A stretch of 44,091 nucleotides of DNA. Source: an uncultured Clostridia bacterium. GTDB taxonomy: Bacteria; Bacillota; Clostridia; Oscillospirales; Oscillospiraceae. The position numbers and the translations under genes were made by a program. Under the pieces are notes generated by a model. It saw only the letters and a list, made by a program, of their open reading frames with translations. It was not told the origin of the DNA and searched no databases. The DNA lies in the NCBI GenBank assembly GCA_945877365.1, contig CAMCRV010000020.1, positions 1 through 44,091 on the forward strand, read 5' to 3'. Position 1 is the stretch's first letter. Each line of letters opens with the position of its first letter. Positions 27,875-36,220 of this stretch are shown piece after piece.

Positions 27875-28933
27875 CTATTTGCCCATGGAGGATTTCTGGG
27901 CTTCCAGAACCGTGGAGGCGGCGATGGGACGGAAGATGCCGTAGGAATTGTATCGGGTGTCGTTGGTCTCCGCGATGAATACCAGACGAAGTTCCGGATC
28001 CTCCCCGGTGAACTGAGAGGCCATGGCTCCCACACTGGTGGCAGAGATGTTCTCCATGTAAAGCCGGCACCGTCCTTCAGGCAGGGGGAAGGCGGCATTG
28101 GTGGACTGGAAGGAAATGGTAAAGTTGTCGCTGCCGCAGTTTTCCACAATCTGCTGCGCCGCGGCTTGCAAAGCGGCCTCCTTGTCCCCGGTGTAGTAGA
28201 TCTGATCCGTGTCCGGGAACCGGAAATCCGTCAGCACCACCTCGTCAAAGCCGGTGTTTTTCAGCTCGTTGACGATGGAGCAGATCCAGTTGATGGTAGT
28301 GGCGTTGGCAGGGTCCAGCCAGTAGCAGTTGCCGTTGTCCGGCCACAGACCCTTCCGGTTGACATGGTAGATGCCAGAGGACACATGGTTCAGGCCGTAA
28401 TTGTAGTCCCGGAAGGCGGAGATTCTGGCGATGGTGTAAAAGCCCCGGGTGTTCAGATCCCGGATCATCTCATCCACCGAGGCCACGCTGACGCTGCCGG
28501 AGATCAGAGCGTCCGGCAGGGTGGAGCTGTAGTAGAAGGAGCCGTAGCCGCCCTTCATGTCGATGAGAATGGGGGTGCTGGACTTGATGGGTTCCAGAAG
28601 ATTCCAGACCTCCCCCAGATTTTGCTGAAGATCGTCAATGTCGATGAAGTAGCCGTCCAGACGGGTCAGCTCGTTGCCCAGTGTCACGGAGTCGGCGCCT
28701 TCGTTGTAGTAAATGGTGATGCCGGTGTCGCCCACCGGGGGGCGCGCCACCTCGCCGATGACATCGTTGGCGGAAAAGCTGGTGTCCAGCTTGGCGCCGT
28801 TCCGGGTGAACACCACATAGCGTTCCAGAAACACCACGCTGCAAAACCAGGCAATGATAAACAGCAGAGCCAGCAGCGCCGCAATCAGTCCGGCAAACCG
28901 GAGCCGCCGCTGGGTGCGATAGGTCAGTCTCAT
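27875..28933 (-). CDS. Membrane-anchored putative glycoside hydrolase (DUF4015-type)
   Basis: The 352-aa protein has a positively charged N-terminus and a membrane helix (about residues 12-37, FAGLIAALLALLFIIAWF), then an extracytoplasmic domain. The section CYWLDPANATTINWICSIVNELKNTGFDEVVLTDFRFPDTD is typical of DUF4015, a TIM-barrel putative glycosyl hydrolase family. The family's activity is not well established. AAGGAG precedes the ATG. It is flanked by repeats on both sides, with a family B element just upstream. Confidence 0.8.
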   Translation of the reverse strand: MRLTYRTQRRLRFAGLIAALLALLFIIAWFCSVVFLERYVVFTRNGAKLDTSFSANDVIGEVARPPVGDTGITIYYNEGADSVTLGNELTRLDGYFIDIDDLQQNLGEVWNLLEPIKSSTPILIDMKGGYGSFYYSSTLPDALISGSVSVASVDEMIRDLNTRGFYTIARISAFRDYNYGLNHVSSGIYHVNRKGLWPDNGNCYWLDPANATTINWICSIVNELKNTGFDEVVLTDFRFPDTDQIYYTGDKEAALQAAAQQIVENCGSDNFTISFQSTNAAFPLPEGRCRLYMENISATSVGAMASQFTGEDPELRLVFIAETNDTRYNSYGIFRPIAASTVLEAQKSSMGK

Positions 28934-28988
28934 AAGTTGCTCCTTTGCTTTTTGGGAATCATCTGTATCAGCTTGACGCAGCAGATGA

Positions 28989-29147
28989 AGAAATTGGAAT
29001 TTGGCGATTCCAAAGGCCCCCTTGTGTAAAGGGGGCTGTCAGCAAAGCTGACTGGGGGATTGACAGCCCCTCCGGCAAAAATCAAAAGATTTTTGCCACC
29101 TCCCCTTACACAGGGGAGGCTTAGGGCTGCCTGACAAATTCCAATTT
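28989..29147. repeat. Family B MITE-like element, copy B3 (short form, inverted)
   Basis: It runs in the opposite orientation to B1: it starts AAATTGGAATTTGGCG next to GGCCCCCTTGTG and ends at GACAAATTCCAATTT. All inner hairpins are kept. It lies between prmA and the DUF4015-type gene. Confidence 0.85.
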
Positions 29148-29185
29148 GCATCATAGCTGCGTTAAGCCGATTCGCAGGTCGGGAA

Positions 29186-30118
29186 TCATTTCAATTGGCA
29201 CACCACACAGCACCAGTCCTCTTCTTCCCGTACCTTCTTCACGGAAATTCCGCTGCTTCCCAGCGCGGAAACCACATCCGGCAGTCGGGAATCCAGAATT
29301 CCGGAGCAGATCAGCAGGCTTTCCCTGCTCAGAAAATCAGGCAGAACCGGGGCAAGGCTGATGATCACATCGGCTACGATGTTCACCAGCACCAGATCGT
29401 ATTCTTTCGCGGATAGCTCCGCCATCAATTCCCTGTCCTCGGTGACATTGCCGGTGAGTGCGGTGAAGGCCGGGGCGGAAAAGCCGTTGTAGGCGGCGTT
29501 TTCCCGGGCGATGTCCTCCGCCTTGGGGTCGATGTCCATGCCGATGGCGCTTTCGGCACCCAGCCGCAGAGCGGTGAGGGAGAGAATGCCGCTGCCGCTG
29601 CCCAGATCCAAACAGCGAAAGCCGGGCTTTACTATTTTTTCCATCTCCTCCATCACCATCCGGGTGGAGGGGTGAGCCCCGGTGCCGAAGGTGAGGCCGG
29701 GATCCAGAATCACCGGCAGGCGGCCTTCATTTTGGTCTGCCAGCCAGTAGGGCAGGACGATGAGATGCTCACCGATGGGCTGAGGGGGATAGCTGTCCTT
29801 CCAGCTTTCCTCCCAGTTGGTATCCGGCAGCTCCGTGACGGTGATGGGCAGCTGCCTCTCCGCCGCCAGCGTTTCCAGCCGGGAAAGGTTTTCCCGGTCG
29901 GTATCCTCCAGATACAGCTTTACCCGGGAAAGCCCCTGAAGCTGCTTTTGCAGGTTTTCGTCTATATAGTCCCAGTATTCCCGGTTTTCCTCCAGAAAGG
30001 TTTCAAACTCCTGCTGATCCTCCACCACCAGGTCGGAAAAGCCCTGGGCGGTGAGAAGGGTCACCACAGAGTCGATGTTTTTCGGAGTGGTATCCAGCGT
30101 AATTTCCAGCCAAGCCAT
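29186..30118 (-). CDS. prmA: Ribosomal protein L11 methyltransferase
   Basis: The 310-aa SAM-dependent methyltransferase trimethylates ribosomal protein L11. It has the N-terminal substrate-recognition domain (MAWLEITLDTTPKNIDSVVTLL) and a Rossmann methyltransferase domain with GTGAHPSTR, motif I CLDLGSGSGILSL and the acidic GMDIDPKA. The catalytic-type region LVLVNIVADVI is also present. The ATG has AGGAGG upstream and a strong promoter at 30153-30181. Confidence 0.96.
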   Translation of the reverse strand: MAWLEITLDTTPKNIDSVVTLLTAQGFSDLVVEDQQEFETFLEENREYWDYIDENLQKQLQGLSRVKLYLEDTDRENLSRLETLAAERQLPITVTELPDTNWEESWKDSYPPQPIGEHLIVLPYWLADQNEGRLPVILDPGLTFGTGAHPSTRMVMEEMEKIVKPGFRCLDLGSGSGILSLTALRLGAESAIGMDIDPKAEDIARENAAYNGFSAPAFTALTGNVTEDRELMAELSAKEYDLVLVNIVADVIISLAPVLPDFLSRESLLICSGILDSRLPDVVSALGSSGISVKKVREEEDWCCVVCQLK

Positions 30119-30152
30119 GGGAAAGCCTCCTGTACATTCAAATCCAAACTAT

Positions 30153-30181
30153 ATTGTACCAGACAAACACCGCAATGGCAA
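30153..30181 (-). promoter_or_regulatory. Promoter of prmA
   Basis: On the minus strand TTGCCA (30176-30181), a 17-bp spacer with extended -10 TGG, and TACAAT (30153-30158) lie about 35 nt upstream of prmA. Confidence 0.8.
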
Positions 30182-30211
30182 CGAAAAAAGTCTTAAATTT
30201 TTGTGTCCTAC

Positions 30212-30240
30212 TTCCTATTTGCAACAAATTGGTATATAAT
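30212..30240 (+). promoter_or_regulatory. Likely promoter of the ymfF-ymfH-lgt operon
   Basis: TTCCTA (30212-30217), a 17-bp spacer and TATAAT (30235-30240). The transcript would pass through family B copy B4 before ymfF, giving a long structured leader of about 310 nt. Confidence 0.6.
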
Positions 30241-30283
30241 GTGGAAGAACAGGAAACCTTTTTTGAGCAGTGCTGCACAATGA

Positions 30284-30504
30284 TAAATTGGGATTTGTGG
30301 GGATGCCCAAAGCCTCCCCTGTGTAAGGGGTTGTGCTCCGCGCAGCGAATCAAAATCTCCATGATTGCCAGTGGCAATCATACCAAAATGTATCAGGTGG
30401 CAAAAATCTATTGATTTTTGCCGGAGGGGTTGTCAATCCCCCAGTCAGCTTCGCTGACAGCCCCCTTTACACAAGGGGGCCTTTCCCTCGCCAAATTCCA
30501 ATTT
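30284..30504. repeat. Family B MITE-like element, copy B4 (long form)
   Basis: The element matches B1 but has a 64-bp extra segment (30331-30394) between the first hairpin half and GGTGGC. That segment contains its own palindrome ATGATTGCCAGTGGCAATCA. The same segment is in B5. It forms part of the predicted ymfF leader. Confidence 0.85.
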
Positions 30505-30553
30505 GCTCCACTGCTGTATTCCTTCCATAATCATTTTTTACCAAGGAGTATCC

Positions 30554-31819
30554 ATGATTCACACCATTTCTCTTGCCCCGGGGGTTACCCTGCGGTGCTT
30601 CCCCGACAGCCGGTTCAAGCAGGGCTGCATCAGCTTTCAGATCATCCGCCCCATGAATTTGCAGGAGGCCGCCCAAAATGCCCTGATTCCCTCCGTTCTG
30701 CTCCGGGCTACCAGAAACCACCCGGATCTGCGCTCTATCACCCATAAGCTGGACGAGCTGTACGGCGCGGCCGTCAGCACCGTTGTTCGCCGGGTGGGGG
30801 ACTACCAGACCACCGGCCTGTACTGCTCCTTTCTGGACGACCGCTTCACCCTGAGCGGGGACGAAATCCTGCGGCCTGTGCTGGAATTTCTCATGGAGCT
30901 GGTGCTGGATTCTCCCACGGAAAACGGGGGATTTCTCCCGGAAATCGTGGAAAGCGAGAAGAAAAATCTGATTTCCACCATTGAATCCCAGCGCAACGAC
31001 AAACGGGTCTATGCCATGGATCAGCTGTTCAGGCTCATGTGCCGGGAGGACAGCTTTGGTCTGTCCCGTCTGGGGGAAAAGGAACAGGTGGCTGCCATCC
31101 AGCCGGTGGCTCTTTATGAACACCATCAGGAAATCCTGAAGCAGAGCCAGATCCACATCTTCTATGTGGGTCACGCCCAGCCGGAACAGGTGGCAGATAT
31201 CCTGCGCCCAATGCTTGCCCGGATGGAGCGGAATCCTGTTGACCTTCCTCAGCAGACCCCCTTCCACACCTGCCCCGGGGAGAACAAAACCGAAACCATG
31301 GAGGTTTCTCAGGGCAAGCTGTGCATGGGCTTCACCAGTCCCATCACCAACCGGGATGAGGAATTTGCCGCCATGCAGGTGTTCAACACTCTCTATGGCT
31401 CCGGCATGACCAGCAAGCTGTTTATGCGAATCCGGGAGCAGCTGTCATTGTGCTACGGCATCGGCTCCGGCTTCTACGGCAGCAAGGGAATTCTGGCAGT
31501 CAGCGCCGGAATCGACTTTGACAAGGTGGATAAGACAAAGCAGGAGGTTCTGGCACTGCTGGAGGATTGCCGGCAGGGGAAAATCTCCACCGAGGAATTG
31601 GAGGCAGGCAGAGAGGCGGTTCTTTCCACCCTTCGGGCCACCCACGATTCCCCCGGTTCCATTGAAAACTACTATGCCACCGCCGCCCTCAGCGGTATGA
31701 AGATGACCCCGGCAGAGTATATGGCCGCTGTGGAGCAGGTGGGACTTTCCGATGTGGTGGCCTGCGCCAGAAGCCTATGCCTGCACTCCACCTATTTCCT
31801 GAAAGGAGCCACGGAATGA
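30554..31819 (+). CDS. ymfF: M16 family peptidase-like protein without zinc motif (YmfF/YfmF type)
   Basis: The 421-aa protein resembles M16 metallopeptidases (KLDELYGAAV, FMRIREQLSLCYGIGS) but lacks HxxEH in the N-terminal half, so it is likely the non-catalytic partner. The ATG has AAGGAG upstream; the ORF upstream lies in the repeat. Its stop overlaps the start of the catalytic partner (ATGA), as in B. subtilis ymfF-ymfH. Databases link such pairs with EF-P 5-aminopentanol modification. How they act is not known to me from sequence. Confidence 0.88.
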   Translation: MIHTISLAPGVTLRCFPDSRFKQGCISFQIIRPMNLQEAAQNALIPSVLLRATRNHPDLRSITHKLDELYGAAVSTVVRRVGDYQTTGLYCSFLDDRFTLSGDEILRPVLEFLMELVLDSPTENGGFLPEIVESEKKNLISTIESQRNDKRVYAMDQLFRLMCREDSFGLSRLGEKEQVAAIQPVALYEHHQEILKQSQIHIFYVGHAQPEQVADILRPMLARMERNPVDLPQQTPFHTCPGENKTETMEVSQGKLCMGFTSPITNRDEEFAAMQVFNTLYGSGMTSKLFMRIREQLSLCYGIGSGFYGSKGILAVSAGIDFDKVDKTKQEVLALLEDCRQGKISTEELEAGREAVLSTLRATHDSPGSIENYYATAALSGMKMTPAEYMAAVEQVGLSDVVACARSLCLHSTYFLKGATE

Positions 31820-33102
31820 ACGCCTTGTACTATCCCAAGCTGGATGAAACCGTCTGCCGGGAAACTCTGGAAAACGGTCTGACGGTGGCAGTGGTGCCCC
31901 GGAAGGGCTTCACCAAAAGTCTTGCCTACTTTGTCACGGATTACGGCGCTATCCACAAAGATTATTGCTTCGGTGGAGAAACTTACCATGCCCCGGCTGG
32001 GGTTGCCCATTATCTGGAGCATAAGCTCTTTGATATGCCGGGGGATCGGGATGTCAGCGCGGAATTTGCCGCCATGGGCGCCATGACCAACGCCTTCACC
32101 AGCTATGACATGACCGCCTACTATTTTTCCACCACCGAGCACTTCCCGGAGTGCCTGCGGCTGCTGCTGGAATTTGTCTCCACCCCCTACTTTACTCAGC
32201 AGAGCGTGGAGAAAGAGCAGGGCATCATCGATCAGGAGATCGACATGAATCTGGATGCCCCGGACAGCGTGATTTTTGAAAATCTGGTCACCTCCCTGTA
32301 CGAAACCCATCCCATCCGGGTGCCCATTCTGGGCAGCCACCAAAGCATCCGGGAAATCACCCCGGAGGTGCTGTATTCCTGCCACCGCGCCTTCTACACC
32401 CCCGGAAATATGCTGCTGTGCGTCATCGGGGATGTGGATGCGGAGGAAGTGAAGCAAATTGCTTTGGAAGTTCTGGGCACCGAAAAGCGGGAGGTGGGGC
32501 AGAAGCTGCCCATTGCCGAGGAAGCCCTAACCACCCCCGAAAAAGAGGCTCGCTGCAAAATGGAAGTGGCCATGCCCATGTTCAACCTGGCCTTCAAGTG
32601 CCCGGCGGTGGGAAAAGGGGAGGAGGCCATCCGGCAGGAGATGATTGCGGATCTGGCGGCGGAGGCTCTGTTCGGGGAATCCTCCCAGCTGTATCTGGAG
32701 CTGTATCAGGAGGGCATCATCGACACCTCCTTCGGCGGCGGCTTTGAGACCATCGACGGCTGCGCCATGCTGCTGTGCTCCGGGGACAGTAATAAGCCCG
32801 AGGTAATCCGGGAGCGGCTCATCTGGCAGGCAGAAATTTTGGGCCGGGAGGGAATCGGCGAGGAGGACTTTTTGCGGATGAAGCGCAGTGCCTTCGGCAG
32901 ACGGGTGAGGGGGCTGGACAGCTTCGACTCCACCTGCTTCCGGATCTGCGCCTACCACTTCGGGGGCTTTGACTACTTCCGGTTCCCCGAGGTCTATGAG
33001 ACCATCTCCAGGGAAGAAATTCAGGACTTCCTGAAAAATTATGTAAACTATGAAAACAGTTCCCTTTCGGTGATCGACCCTGTGGAACAGGAGGCTGTGT
33101 AA
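31816..33102 (+). CDS. ymfH: M16 family zinc peptidase (YmfH/YfmH type)
   Basis: The 428-aa protein carries the inverted zinc motif HYLEH (H65, E68, H69) and the distal ligand E141 (EKEQGIIDQEID), so it should be catalytically active. The C-terminal half has the second M16 fold. AAAGGAG lies upstream of the ATG inside the previous gene. It probably works as a heterodimer with YmfF. lgt follows immediately with no spacer. Confidence 0.92.
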   Translation: MNALYYPKLDETVCRETLENGLTVAVVPRKGFTKSLAYFVTDYGAIHKDYCFGGETYHAPAGVAHYLEHKLFDMPGDRDVSAEFAAMGAMTNAFTSYDMTAYYFSTTEHFPECLRLLLEFVSTPYFTQQSVEKEQGIIDQEIDMNLDAPDSVIFENLVTSLYETHPIRVPILGSHQSIREITPEVLYSCHRAFYTPGNMLLCVIGDVDAEEVKQIALEVLGTEKREVGQKLPIAEEALTTPEKEARCKMEVAMPMFNLAFKCPAVGKGEEAIRQEMIADLAAEALFGESSQLYLELYQEGIIDTSFGGGFETIDGCAMLLCSGDSNKPEVIRERLIWQAEILGREGIGEEDFLRMKRSAFGRRVRGLDSFDSTCFRICAYHFGGFDYFRFPEVYETISREEIQDFLKNYVNYENSSLSVIDPVEQEAV

Positions 33103-33930
33103 ATGGTATCGGCTCAGTATTCCGTAATCTCCTTCCCCTCGCTGGGAATCTCTGTAAATCCCCCCAGAAGCATTTCTCTGGGTCCCCTGAACATCTATTT
33201 TTACGGCATTATTATTGCCTGCGGACTGGTTCTGGCGGTACTTTACTGCATGAACCGTAGCAAAGAGTTCGGAATCCAGGAGGATGACATTCTGGACGGC
33301 GTCCTCTGGGTCACCCCCTTTGCCATCTGCTGCGCCCGGGCGTACTACTGCATTTTCGCATGGCATGAGTACGCTGCCGACCCCATTTCCGTGCTGTATA
33401 TCTGGAACGGCGGCCTTGCCATCTACGGCGGCGTCATCGGTGCGCTGATTGGTGTTTCAGTATTATGTAAACTTAAAAAAATCAAACTCCCCGCCATGCT
33501 GGATCTGGTGCTGCTGGGCTTTCTCATCGGCCAGTCCATCGGCCGCTGGGGCAACTTCATGAACCGGGAGGCCTTCGGCGCCCCCACGGACAGCTTCCTC
33601 CGCATGGGTCTGTACAATACCCTCACCGGGCAGACGGAATACTACCACCCCACCTTCCTGTATGAATCGGTGTGGAATCTGTGCGGCTTCGTGCTGCTGC
33701 ACTTCCTGTCCAAGCGCAGAAAATACGACGGGCAGATTGCCCTGTGCTATGCTGCCTGGTACGGTCTGGGTCGGTGCATCATCGAGGGACTGCGGATGGA
33801 CAGCCTGTACTGGGGCTCCTTCCGGGTCAGCCAGGTGCTGGCAGGCATCAGCTGTGTAACCGCCGTAATCGTGCTGATCTGGCAGCACTTCCGGGAGCAT
33901 CCGAAAGAGAAGCTCTGGGTCAATCGATAA
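33103..33930 (+). CDS. lgt: Prolipoprotein diacylglyceryl transferase
   Basis: The 275-aa polytopic membrane enzyme moves diacylglycerol from phosphatidylglycerol to the lipobox Cys of prolipoproteins (EC 2.5.1.145). The signature IGRWGNFMNREAFG (about residues 145-160) contains the essential Arg and Asn, and YGGVIGAL and HPTFLYES are also conserved. Its ATG directly follows the ymfH stop TAA. TrpX in this window is one probable lipoprotein substrate. Confidence 0.96.
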   Translation: MVSAQYSVISFPSLGISVNPPRSISLGPLNIYFYGIIIACGLVLAVLYCMNRSKEFGIQEDDILDGVLWVTPFAICCARAYYCIFAWHEYAADPISVLYIWNGGLAIYGGVIGALIGVSVLCKLKKIKLPAMLDLVLLGFLIGQSIGRWGNFMNREAFGAPTDSFLRMGLYNTLTGQTEYYHPTFLYESVWNLCGFVLLHFLSKRRKYDGQIALCYAAWYGLGRCIIEGLRMDSLYWGSFRVSQVLAGISCVTAVIVLIWQHFREHPKEKLWVNR

Positions 33931-33938
33931 AGAGGATT

Positions 33939-34148
33939 AATTGAGTTAGGAGTTAGGAATTAGGAGTTAGGAGTTAGGAGTTATGGTATCCCCTACGGGG
34001 ATGAAAAAATAACATCAAATGTTTCATTGCTCTCGTAGGGGCGGCCATTGGCCGCCCGAACCGGGAAGTTCTGCATCAAGGGTTGTGGGCGGCCAATGGC
34101 CGCCCCTACGAAAGAAATGGAAGAATTTTGATCACTCCTAACTCCGCT
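33939..34148. repeat. Family A variant element with a 25-bp inverted repeat inside
   Basis: The ends are GAGTTAGGAGTTAGGAATTA-type units and a shorter inverted end. The left hairpin is ATCCCCTACGGGGAT, with a loop change (TAC). The inner palindrome has perfect 25-bp arms (34033-34057 and 34087-34111) built of GTAGGGGCGGCCATTGGC-type sequence. It fills the gap between convergent lgt and trpZ. Confidence 0.85.
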
Positions 34149-34196
34149 AAAAAACGCTGTCATTGCGAAGGTTTCTTTCACAATGACAGCGATTTT

Positions 34197-34991
34197 TTAT
34201 TCCGCGCTGAACAGCACCCGGTCGCTGCTCATGCCCTGTTGGTGGAAGGCTCTCAGAAGATCCTCCGGGGTGGTCTGGGCACGCTCTGGGCCGGACAGCT
34301 CCAGCACGATTTTTCCGTCCTTCATCATCAGGGTCCGGTTGCCCAGATTCAGGGCGGAGGGAATGTTGTGGGTGATCATCATGCAGGTGATGTGGTTTTC
34401 CTCCACAATGGACTGGGTCAGCTTCAGCACCTTTTCCGCGGTGGCAGGGTCCAGCGCGGCGGTGTGCTCATCCAGCAGCAGCAGCTTGGGGGTCACCAGC
34501 GTAGCCATCAGCAAGGTCAGGGCCTGCCGCTGCCCGCCGGAAAGAAGGCCTACAGGGTGATCCATCCGATCCTCCAGCCCCAGCTCCAGCTGGGCAAGAC
34601 GATCCCGGAACTCCCGGCGATCCCGGGCGGAGATCATGGAGAAGGGGGAATGCTGACCCGATGCCCGGAGGTAGGCCAGTGCCAGATTTTCCTCGATGGT
34701 CATGTTGGGGGCGGTGCCCTTCAGGGGATCCTGAAAGAGCCTGCCGATGTATTTGCTGCGCTTGTAGTCCGGCAGCTTTGTGATATCCGCACCGTCCAGC
34801 ACCACGCTTCCCTGATCCGGCAGGAAGGAACCGGCGATGGCCCCAAAAAGGGTGGATTTTCCCGCGCCGTTGGAGCCCAGAATGGTGACGAAATCCCCCG
34901 GGTTCAGGTGCAGATTCACCCCGTCCAGAGCCACCTTTTCGTTGACGGTGCCGGGGGCAAAGGTTTTGCGAAGATTGGATAAGGTAAGCAT
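34197..34991 (-). CDS. trpZ: ABC transporter ATP-binding protein (tryptophan type)
   Basis: The 264-aa ATPase has Walker A GSNGAGKST, the Q-loop FQDPLKG, signature LLSGGQRQALTLL, Walker B LLLLDEHTAAL and H-loop MITHN. It energises import with the permease TrpY and binding protein TrpX. The ATG at 34991 overlaps the trpY stop by one base, with AAGGAG upstream inside trpY; the longer ORF upstream is a shadow of trpY. The assignment as tryptophan transporter comes from the UGG-reading T-box upstream of trpX and from known T-box control of trpXYZ; sequence alone gives only the TrpZ-like class. Confidence 0.9.
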   Translation of the reverse strand: MLTLSNLRKTFAPGTVNEKVALDGVNLHLNPGDFVTILGSNGAGKSTLFGAIAGSFLPDQGSVVLDGADITKLPDYKRSKYIGRLFQDPLKGTAPNMTIEENLALAYLRASGQHSPFSMISARDRREFRDRLAQLELGLEDRMDHPVGLLSGGQRQALTLLMATLVTPKLLLLDEHTAALDPATAEKVLKLTQSIVEENHITCMMITHNIPSALNLGNRTLMMKDGKIVLELSGPERAQTTPEDLLRAFHQQGMSSDRVLFSAE

Positions 34992-35866
34992 CAGGCTGCT
35001 CCTTTCTTCCGGGTGTCCTTCACCGCAGGCAGGCCGATGGCCAGCGCCACGATGATTGCGGAAATCAGCTTCAGGCACTCGCTGGGCAGATCCATCCGCA
35101 GGGCAATGGCGATGATGAAGCGGTAGAGGATGCTGCCAAGCAGCGCCCCCAGAACCTTCATCCACAGCTTCCCCTTGGGCATCAGGGTTTCCCCGATGAT
35201 GAGAGAGGCCAGACCGATGATCACCATGCCGGTGCCCAGATTGATATCCGCGGTTTTCTGGTACTGCGCCAGAATGCCGCCGCTGAGGGCGGTGAAGGAA
35301 TTGGAGAGGCACAGCCCCACGGTGACCGTAAAGGCGGTGTTGATGGAGGAGGCGCGAACCATATCCGGGTTATCTCCCGTGGCTCGGATGGAAAGCCCCA
35401 GCCGGGTTTTCAGGAACAGGGTTAGTCCCACCCCAGCCAGCGCGGTGATGCAGAAGGCAGGAATCAGACGGTAGAGCAGCCCCAGTGAGGGTCTGACCAT
35501 GGTAAACAGAGTCTGCACTTTCAGCATATTCACATTGGAGGAAAAGCCCATCACTGCCAGATTCACGGTATAAAGTCCGGTGTTGGTGATGATACCTGCC
35601 AGAATGGAGGGGATTTTCAGCTTCGTCTGCAGCATGGCGGTGACGGAACCGGCGCAGGCGCCGGCCATCATGGCCAGAACCAGACCCAAAATTGGGTGCC
35701 CGGCTACCGTGGCAGTGGCCGACACGGCGCAGCCCAGGGTGAAGGCACCGTCGGTGGTCATATCCGCGATGTTCAGCACCCGGAAGCTGAGAAACAGAGC
35801 CATGGCAACCAGCGCGTAAATGCACCCCAGCTCCAGCGCGCTGAAAAGAACGGTGGTGGAAAACAT
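34991..35866 (-). CDS. trpY: ABC transporter permease (tryptophan type)
   Basis: The 291-aa protein has about eight hydrophobic segments and belongs to the branched-chain/ribose permease superfamily (BPD_transp_2), e.g. MALFLSFRVLNIADMTTDGAFTLG and ASLIIGETLMPKG. It forms the membrane channel. The ATG is preceded by AAGGAG. It lies about 350 nt downstream of trpX, a gap that holds a hairpin and a family B element, so its expression relative to trpX may be reduced. Confidence 0.9.
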   Translation of the reverse strand: MFSTTVLFSALELGCIYALVAMALFLSFRVLNIADMTTDGAFTLGCAVSATATVAGHPILGLVLAMMAGACAGSVTAMLQTKLKIPSILAGIITNTGLYTVNLAVMGFSSNVNMLKVQTLFTMVRPSLGLLYRLIPAFCITALAGVGLTLFLKTRLGLSIRATGDNPDMVRASSINTAFTVTVGLCLSNSFTALSGGILAQYQKTADINLGTGMVIIGLASLIIGETLMPKGKLWMKVLGALLGSILYRFIIAIALRMDLPSECLKLISAIIVALAIGLPAVKDTRKKGAA

Positions 35867-35922
35867 ATCCTGTACTCCTTACAAAATGGATTGTGCCTGG
35901 CAGCTTGAGCCAGCGAAACGAG

Positions 35923-36155
35923 AAATTGGAATTTGGCGATCTAAAGGCCCCCTTGTGTAAAGGGGGCTGTCAGCGCAGCTGACTGGGGGATTGACATTTG
36001 TCAGGACAACCCCTCCGGCAAAAATCAATAGATTTTTGCCACCTGATACATTTTGGTATGATTGCCACTGGCAATCATGGAGATTTTGATTCGCTGCGCG
36101 GAGCACAACCCCTTACACAGGGGAGGCTTTGGGCACCCCCGCAAATTCCAATTTA
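35923..36155. repeat. Family B MITE-like element, copy B5 (long form, inverted) inside the trpXYZ operon
   Basis: It is inverted relative to B4 and carries the same 64-bp segment (36045-36108), plus a further 12-bp insertion (TTTGTCAGGACA-like) in the GTTGTCAATC region. It lies between the trpX hairpin and trpY. Confidence 0.85.
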
Positions 36156-36188
36156 TCTAGAAAAGCCGACAGGCAGAAAACGGAGGAT

Positions 36189-36214
36189 CCAGCCGGTGAT
36201 TTCTCACCGGCTGG
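36189..36214 (-). promoter_or_regulatory. Hairpin directly after trpX
   Basis: On the minus strand CCAGCCGGTGA pairs with TCACCGGCTGG around a GAAA loop, 6 nt after the trpX stop. There is no T-run behind it in the transcribed direction, so it looks more like an mRNA-stabilising or partial-termination hairpin. On the plus strand it is followed by TTTTCTTT. Confidence 0.55.
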
Positions 36215-36220
36215 TTTTCT

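Noticed and set aside
33939-33984. Tandem GTTAGGAGTTAGGA units as a CRISPR array
   Set aside because: The units are contiguous, only about 7 bp each, lack spacers, and occur as inverted ends of an element; no cas genes are present.
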